NCBI GenBank assembly: GCA_046704245.1
Contig: JBJKSD010000009.1
Coordinates: 1 to 26,353, forward strand
Reading direction: 5' to 3'
Origin: UBA660 sp046704245
GTDB lineage: Bacteria; Bacillota_I; Bacilli_A; RF39; UBA660
Length of the DNA: 26,353 bases
This document shows, piece after piece, positions 23,213 through 26,353 of the stretch; position 1 is the first letter of the stretch; each line of letters begins with the position of its first letter. The notes beneath the pieces are model-generated. The model was not told where the DNA came from. It searched no databases and was given only the letters and a program-made list of their open reading frames with translations. A program made the translations under genes and the position numbers.

Positions 23213-23242
23213 ATTTTATCATTTTTAAATTATATCCGTCAA
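23213..23242 (-). promoter_or_regulatory. Promoter of the J-domain operon
   Basis: Minus strand TTGACG (23242-23237), 18-base spacer, TAAAAT (23218-23213). Confidence 0.65.
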
Positions 23243-23253
23243 TTAATAATAAT

Positions 23254-23940
23254 TTATATAGAACCTATTTTTTTTACTTTCGCACGTTTAATTTTAAAGA
23301 GATCTCTATTTAATATTCGATCATAAATTTCATCGTTTATGATGTTTCTTTTAGCTTCTAGACTATTAATATTTAATTGTTGTTCTCTTATTTCATTATC
23401 TATATTATTAATATCCTTAATCTTTTGGTGTTGTTCATCATTTTTTAACTGCAATTGTTCATTTATATTATTAATTTGATCATTTAATTGCTCTAATGTT
23501 GGCTCTATATCATCAATATTATGATTTTCAGTATAAGCATTAATAATTTTTCTATAAGATCTATTTTCTGATGGAATGGTAATAATAGGATCAATTATAG
23601 TACATAGTACAACAAAACTTGAAATGCCAATAGCAACCATATTTCTAAAAATAAAATAAGTAGGTAATCCCATAATTAAAGTAATGAAAAAAAGGACCTC
23701 AATCTTTTCTTTTACCCTATTAAAAGTATTCTTTAACATTGCTTGAGCCCTTTTTATTTCTTCTAATTCATCGATTTGTTTTTGAATTCTTGCTTGTTCT
23801 TTTTTAATGTCTAATATAATGGTCATTATTAATTCATTATCTTCTTTTAATTTTTCTTTTTCACCGAGCAACTTTTTAATGTATTTTTGTTTCTTTTTTA
23901 TACTTGCTGTAATTTGATATATTTTCAAAATTATGTTCAT
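23254..23940 (-). CDS. Coiled coil - membrane hairpin - coiled coil protein, 228 aa
   Basis: Not recognised. First coiled coil about 12-78 (QIDELEEIKRAQAMLK and surroundings), membrane helices about 82-98 and 101-120, second coiled coil about 148-205 (LNDQINNINEQLQLKNDEQ), basic C-terminus. It has no catalytic motif. It could tether something at the membrane or shape it. GAGGGAT precedes the ATG. No good promoter was found in the 64-base gap from the preceding similar gene, so both may be on one transcript. Composition is very Ile/Asn/Lys-rich, as expected from the base composition, so detection of remote homologs will be hard. Confidence 0.75.
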   Translation of the reverse strand: MNIILKIYQITASIKKKQKYIKKLLGEKEKLKEDNELIMTIILDIKKEQARIQKQIDELEEIKRAQAMLKNTFNRVKEKIEVLFFITLIMGLPTYFIFRNMVAIGISSFVVLCTIIDPIITIPSENRSYRKIINAYTENHNIDDIEPTLEQLNDQINNINEQLQLKNDEQHQKIKDINNIDNEIREQQLNINSLEAKRNIINDEIYDRILNRDLFKIKRAKVKKIGSI

Positions 23941-24004
23941 AATTATCCCTCTATATAGTTATATTTAAATATTAATATTTTTAGTAATGAATTTATCTAA
24001 AATG

Positions 24005-24676
24005 TTATTTACGTGATAATTGATATGCAAAACCTTGTTCGTTGTTATTACTTCTCTGAATAGTATCTAATATCTTTCTTTCGTGATCCCCTATTTTTTT
24101 ATCATATATAGCAATACCTTGATCAATTATTTCCATTTCTGATCTAGTTTTATCTAAATGATATTTATTATTATTGAGATAGGAAAATCGGCTATATTTT
24201 TTTCTATCTAATTGGTCCGTTAATATTTTTAGGTATGCTGTAATGTTTTTTGTTCCTCTTTTTTTGTTAATATGATCAATTTGACATTTTTCTCTTTTTA
24301 TTGATTTAATAACCAATACGATTTCATTTATAAAATAACCAGCTCCACAAACTAAAGGAGCAATTAATATCCAGAATAGTTGTTGAGGAAATATCATCTT
24401 TAATAACATCACATTAGCTGATAGTAAAAATAAATTACCTATCCCCTTAACTAGCTGTCTATATATCATTAATTTTTTTTGTTCTATTGTCAATTGATCT
24501 ATTTGAGCTTTTCGATATTTATCTTCTAATGATAATATTTCTTCATTCATACTAATAATTGTTTTTCGTAAATGATTAAATGCTGGTACTATGTCAGTTT
24601 CTTTATGTTTTTCTAATACCGCTTTTTCTCTACTTAATCTTATATATTCTTCAATTAATTCTTTCATATTAGTCAT
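24005..24676 (-). CDS. Coiled coil - membrane hairpin - coiled coil protein, 223 aa
   Basis: Not recognised. Helical N-terminal part (4-72, with a probable coiled coil around 38-60), two membrane helices at about 76-95 and 100-123, then a basic helical region (124-223) with a C-terminal helix around 178-205. Same overall plan as the 201- and 228-residue neighbours, although direct residue identity is low by eye. A separate promoter (24699-24727) and a preceding terminator make it the first gene of its unit. Two ATG codons (24676 and three codons later) are possible starts; the ribosome binding site AAGTGAT is moderate and favours the first. Confidence 0.75.
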   Translation of the reverse strand: MTNMKELIEEYIRLSREKAVLEKHKETDIVPAFNHLRKTIISMNEEILSLEDKYRKAQIDQLTIEQKKLMIYRQLVKGIGNLFLLSANVMLLKMIFPQQLFWILIAPLVCGAGYFINEIVLVIKSIKREKCQIDHINKKRGTKNITAYLKILTDQLDRKKYSRFSYLNNNKYHLDKTRSEMEIIDQGIAIYDKKIGDHERKILDTIQRSNNNEQGFAYQLSRK

Positions 24677-24698
24677 AAAATCACTTCTTTGTTGGTAT

Positions 24699-24727
24699 AT
24701 TCTACCATATTGTTATATTTATAACAA
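24699..24727 (-). promoter_or_regulatory. Promoter of the 223-residue coiled-coil membrane protein gene
   Basis: Minus strand TTGTTA (24727-24722), 17-base spacer, TAGAAT (24704-24699) preceded by TG (extended -10). Confidence 0.65.
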
Positions 24728-24732
24728 GAAAA

Positions 24733-24758
24733 AATCCATATGTTTAAAAATATGGATT
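24733..24758 (-). terminator. Terminator of the 218-residue gene
   Basis: AATCCATAT (24733-24741) pairs with ATATGGATT (24750-24758), followed on the minus strand by TTTTTT. It overlaps the 3' end of the gene. Confidence 0.8.
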
Positions 24759-25400
24759 GAGAATATATAATACATTTTTTCTTTCTTCAGTTTGTTCATT
24801 AATTTTATTTTTATTTTCTTTTTTTTCTTCATCTGTTAATTCATAATAACGACTACTATTTTTAAATAATTGTTTTAAAAATTTTATTATCTTATTTGTC
24901 TCTTGTTCAATTATATTAGTAGCATCTTTAAAAGTAATCGTTTGGTTATCGTTAATTGTAATATGTTGTTTTTTTATTTGATCTTCTAGTTCATTAATAC
25001 TAACTTTTAAAACTTCTGATAATTCTTTTAAAGATGTTATTGATTGGTGTTCTAATTCTAATACATTAAAATCTTGTTTAATAGTAAAATATTTTTTTAA
25101 ATCGGCTGATATTTTTTCGACAATTGGATGGGTTGAAGTTAACGTATCAAACCATTTAATAGTTTCTTTATCGGGATGGTTAGTAATTATTATCATAACA
25201 TAATAATCAGCAGCCATATAACTTACTAATTCAGAAAAATGTAAATAATCGGTAACGCGAAGATGTTCACAAAAAGCAGCAATGGCATTATTAATATCAA
25301 AAGAAGGATCCTCTTTTTTTCTTTTCACAAATCCTTCCATCTTATTGTTAATCATCTTTCGATATAAATTAGGGAAATCTACTGCATTGTTATTATCCAT
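24744..25400 (-). CDS. Hypothetical protein, 218 aa, partner of the HTH regulator
   Basis: Not recognised. Residues 1-105 look like a compact helical domain (FCEHLRVTDYLHFSELVSYM, YYVMIIITNHP). Residues 110-140 are a probable coiled coil (LELEHQSITSLKELSEVLKV), and the C-terminal part is Lys/Glu-rich. There is no membrane segment. A strong GGAGGAG site precedes the ATG. It begins 40 bases after the HTH gene with a hairpin but no promoter between, so it is probably read from the HTH promoter through a leaky terminator. It may therefore be a co-regulator or the first effector of the cluster. Confidence 0.72.
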   Translation of the reverse strand: MDNNNAVDFPNLYRKMINNKMEGFVKRKKEDPSFDINNAIAAFCEHLRVTDYLHFSELVSYMAADYYVMIIITNHPDKETIKWFDTLTSTHPIVEKISADLKKYFTIKQDFNVLELEHQSITSLKELSEVLKVSINELEDQIKKQHITINDNQTITFKDATNIIEQETNKIIKFLKQLFKNSSRYYELTDEEKKENKNKINEQTEERKNVLYILNPYF

Positions 25401-25419
25401 ATCTTCTCCTCCAAAAATT

Positions 25420-25441
25420 AAAGGAAGATTACTCTTCCTTT
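25420..25441 (-). terminator. Hairpin after the HTH gene, possibly a leaky terminator
   Basis: AAAGGAAG / CTTCCTTT with a six-base loop, then AATTTTT on the minus strand. It lies between two genes that otherwise share a promoter. Confidence 0.65.
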
Positions 25442-26213
25442 ATGTTACTTTTCTTGATTGTATTTCAGCAATCTTTTCTAATACCTCTTTGGCATTATTT
25501 TCATTTATTTCAGTATAACCCAATTCTTTTAAAGCTTGAATCTTAGCTGTATTTAATTCTTGTGTCCTACTTAATTTTTGTTCTTTCTTTTGTTCTATTT
25601 CTTGAACAAATCGTTTATGTGATTCAGCAATTTTAGTTTTTGATGCTCCTCCATTATTAAATAGAGTCATAGCTGAATAGAGAATACTTTCAAAGGTAAA
25701 TTGTTGATCGTGATTAAAAGCAAATTCATTAGGATCAGTAAAACCTGTTGCTTTAGAAACATATCCTAACATATATTTTAATTCCTTTGATGTTTCCATT
25801 GATTGTAGGAAATGAAATAAATATTTTAATATATTAGGAGTTTCTTTTGATTTATCTTCAGCTAGTTTTTCTTTTAATAATTGAATAATATCAGTCAATA
25901 ATTCTTGTTCTTTTTTACTAAAAGATTTTAGATCAGACATACTTTCAACCACACTAGCACTCTTTACTCCTTGATTTAATCTACTTTCAACCTCCATAAT
26001 GTAATCAGTATTAATTTTTATTTTTTTAATTTCTTCAGCTGCTTTTATATCTAAAAGTTTAAAGAACTTCATTTTCTTTTCTTTAGGCCATTGATTAATA
26101 TCTTCCATATCAAGATAATTGTATATCATTTGTCTTGATACTCCTAAATATTTTGCTAATCTAACCTTTGAAATTCCTAACTGTTGTATTAAGTTATCGA
26201 CTCTCTCCATCAT
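25440..26213 (-). CDS. XRE-like helix-turn-helix regulator with a long helical C-terminus, 257 aa
   Basis: Residues 5-35 (LIQQLGISKVRLAKYLGVSRQMIYNYL in pieces: ISKVRLAKYLGVS then RQMIYNYL) form a Cro/C1-type helix-turn-helix. The remaining ~210 residues are mostly helical and charged, with an IQ/Glu/Lys-rich coil near 195-225, and match no ligand-binding domain I know. AGGAGG lies 7 bases before the ATG. Its promoter sits inside the inverted repeat 26242-26334, and the -35 box is covered by the palindrome TTTACAC-N10-GTGTAAA, so autorepression is likely. As the first gene of the long minus-strand run it is a candidate master regulator of the island; control of the other units is unproven, since their promoters do not show the same palindrome. 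Confidence 0.8.
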   Translation of the reverse strand: MMERVDNLIQQLGISKVRLAKYLGVSRQMIYNYLDMEDINQWPKEKKMKFFKLLDIKAAEEIKKIKINTDYIMEVESRLNQGVKSASVVESMSDLKSFSKKEQELLTDIIQLLKEKLAEDKSKETPNILKYLFHFLQSMETSKELKYMLGYVSKATGFTDPNEFAFNHDQQFTFESILYSAMTLFNNGGASKTKIAESHKRFVQEIEQKKEQKLSRTQELNTAKIQALKELGYTEINENNAKEVLEKIAEIQSRKVT

Positions 26214-26232
26214 ACTAAAACCTCCTAAATTT

Positions 26233-26260
26233 ATTGTATCACTTTTACACCTATTGTCAA
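26233..26260 (-). promoter_or_regulatory. Promoter of the HTH gene, overlapped by a palindromic operator
   Basis: Minus strand TTGACA (26260-26255), 16-base spacer, TACAAT (26238-26233). The -35 box is inside the N10 spacer of the palindrome TTTACAC-N10-GTGTAAA at 26244-26267. Confidence 0.8.
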
Positions 26261-26334
26261 GTGTAAACGCTTGACAATAAGCTGCCTTCTGTAGCTTATT
26301 GTCCCGCGTTTACACTTGACTATAGGTGTAAAAG
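26242..26334. repeat. 42-base near-perfect inverted repeat with nested palindromes
   Basis: Left arm 26242-26283 and right arm 26293-26334 match as inverted repeats at 39 of 42 positions around a 9-base spacer (26284-26292). Each arm contains TTTACAC-N10-GTGTAAA (26244-26267 and 26309-26332). The arrangement gives two operator-like palindromes about 65 bases apart, in mirror orientation, upstream of the HTH gene. A DNA-looping operator is the leading reading; an origin, element end or RNA hairpin is also possible. The window ends 19 bases later, so the gene on the other side is unseen. Confidence 0.9.
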
Positions 26335-26353
26335 AGATTCAAAAAATTAAGGA

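Overview
The window is strongly AT-rich bacterial DNA. It uses the standard bacterial code: TGA is a real stop (for example at 9931-9933), TGG is the tryptophan codon, and TTG and GTG are used as starts alongside strong GGAGG-type ribosome binding sites. A T-box leader, the xerD-deoB gene pair, a CsbB/GtcA/YfhO-type glycosylation cassette and consensus sigma-A promoters point to a low-GC Bacillota. A compact uncultured gut Bacilli lineage (RF39/Erysipelotrichia-like) is my inference, not a proven placement.

Bases 1-13965 are mostly recognisable housekeeping genes. A three-gene membrane glycosylation cassette (3' part of a YfhO-like protein, a GtrB/CsbB-like glycosyltransferase, a GtrA-like flippase) comes first. 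It is followed by dtd, an AI-2E family permease, and a T-box-controlled archaeal-type aspS. Two minus-strand genes follow (alpha/beta hydrolase, small membrane protein), then a TtcA-like thiolase and a structured RNA that is probably 6S RNA. Next are three consecutive genes (8721-10559) for proteins with a sigma-70 region 2-like core but no region 4. Then come rarA on the minus strand and xerD-deoB on the plus strand.

Bases 13977-26213 form a run of about 19 minus-strand genes, almost all of unrecognised families, interrupted only by a plus-strand polysaccharide deacetylase at 17870-18625. The run has its own promoters and hairpin terminators and divides into small transcription units: HTH regulator plus partner; a coiled-coil membrane protein; another one; a J-domain/coiled-coil/paralog operon; and several short units. 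Inside it I see four related 'ML...' proteins (19571-22147), three proteins with a coiled coil - membrane hairpin - coiled coil layout (22159-24676) next to a J-domain protein, and a full-length/truncated pair of another family (17327-17776 and 15066-15383). No integrase (apart from the housekeeping XerD), transposase, phage structural gene or plasmid replication gene is visible in it.

The right edge (26242-26334) holds a near-perfect 42-base inverted repeat. Each arm contains the smaller palindrome TTTACAC-N10-GTGTAAA, and one copy covers the -35 box of the HTH gene, so this looks like an operator for an autoregulated cluster promoter. The two most unusual parts are the tandem region-4-less sigma-like genes beside a 6S-like RNA, and the paralog-rich orphan island with its elaborate operator.
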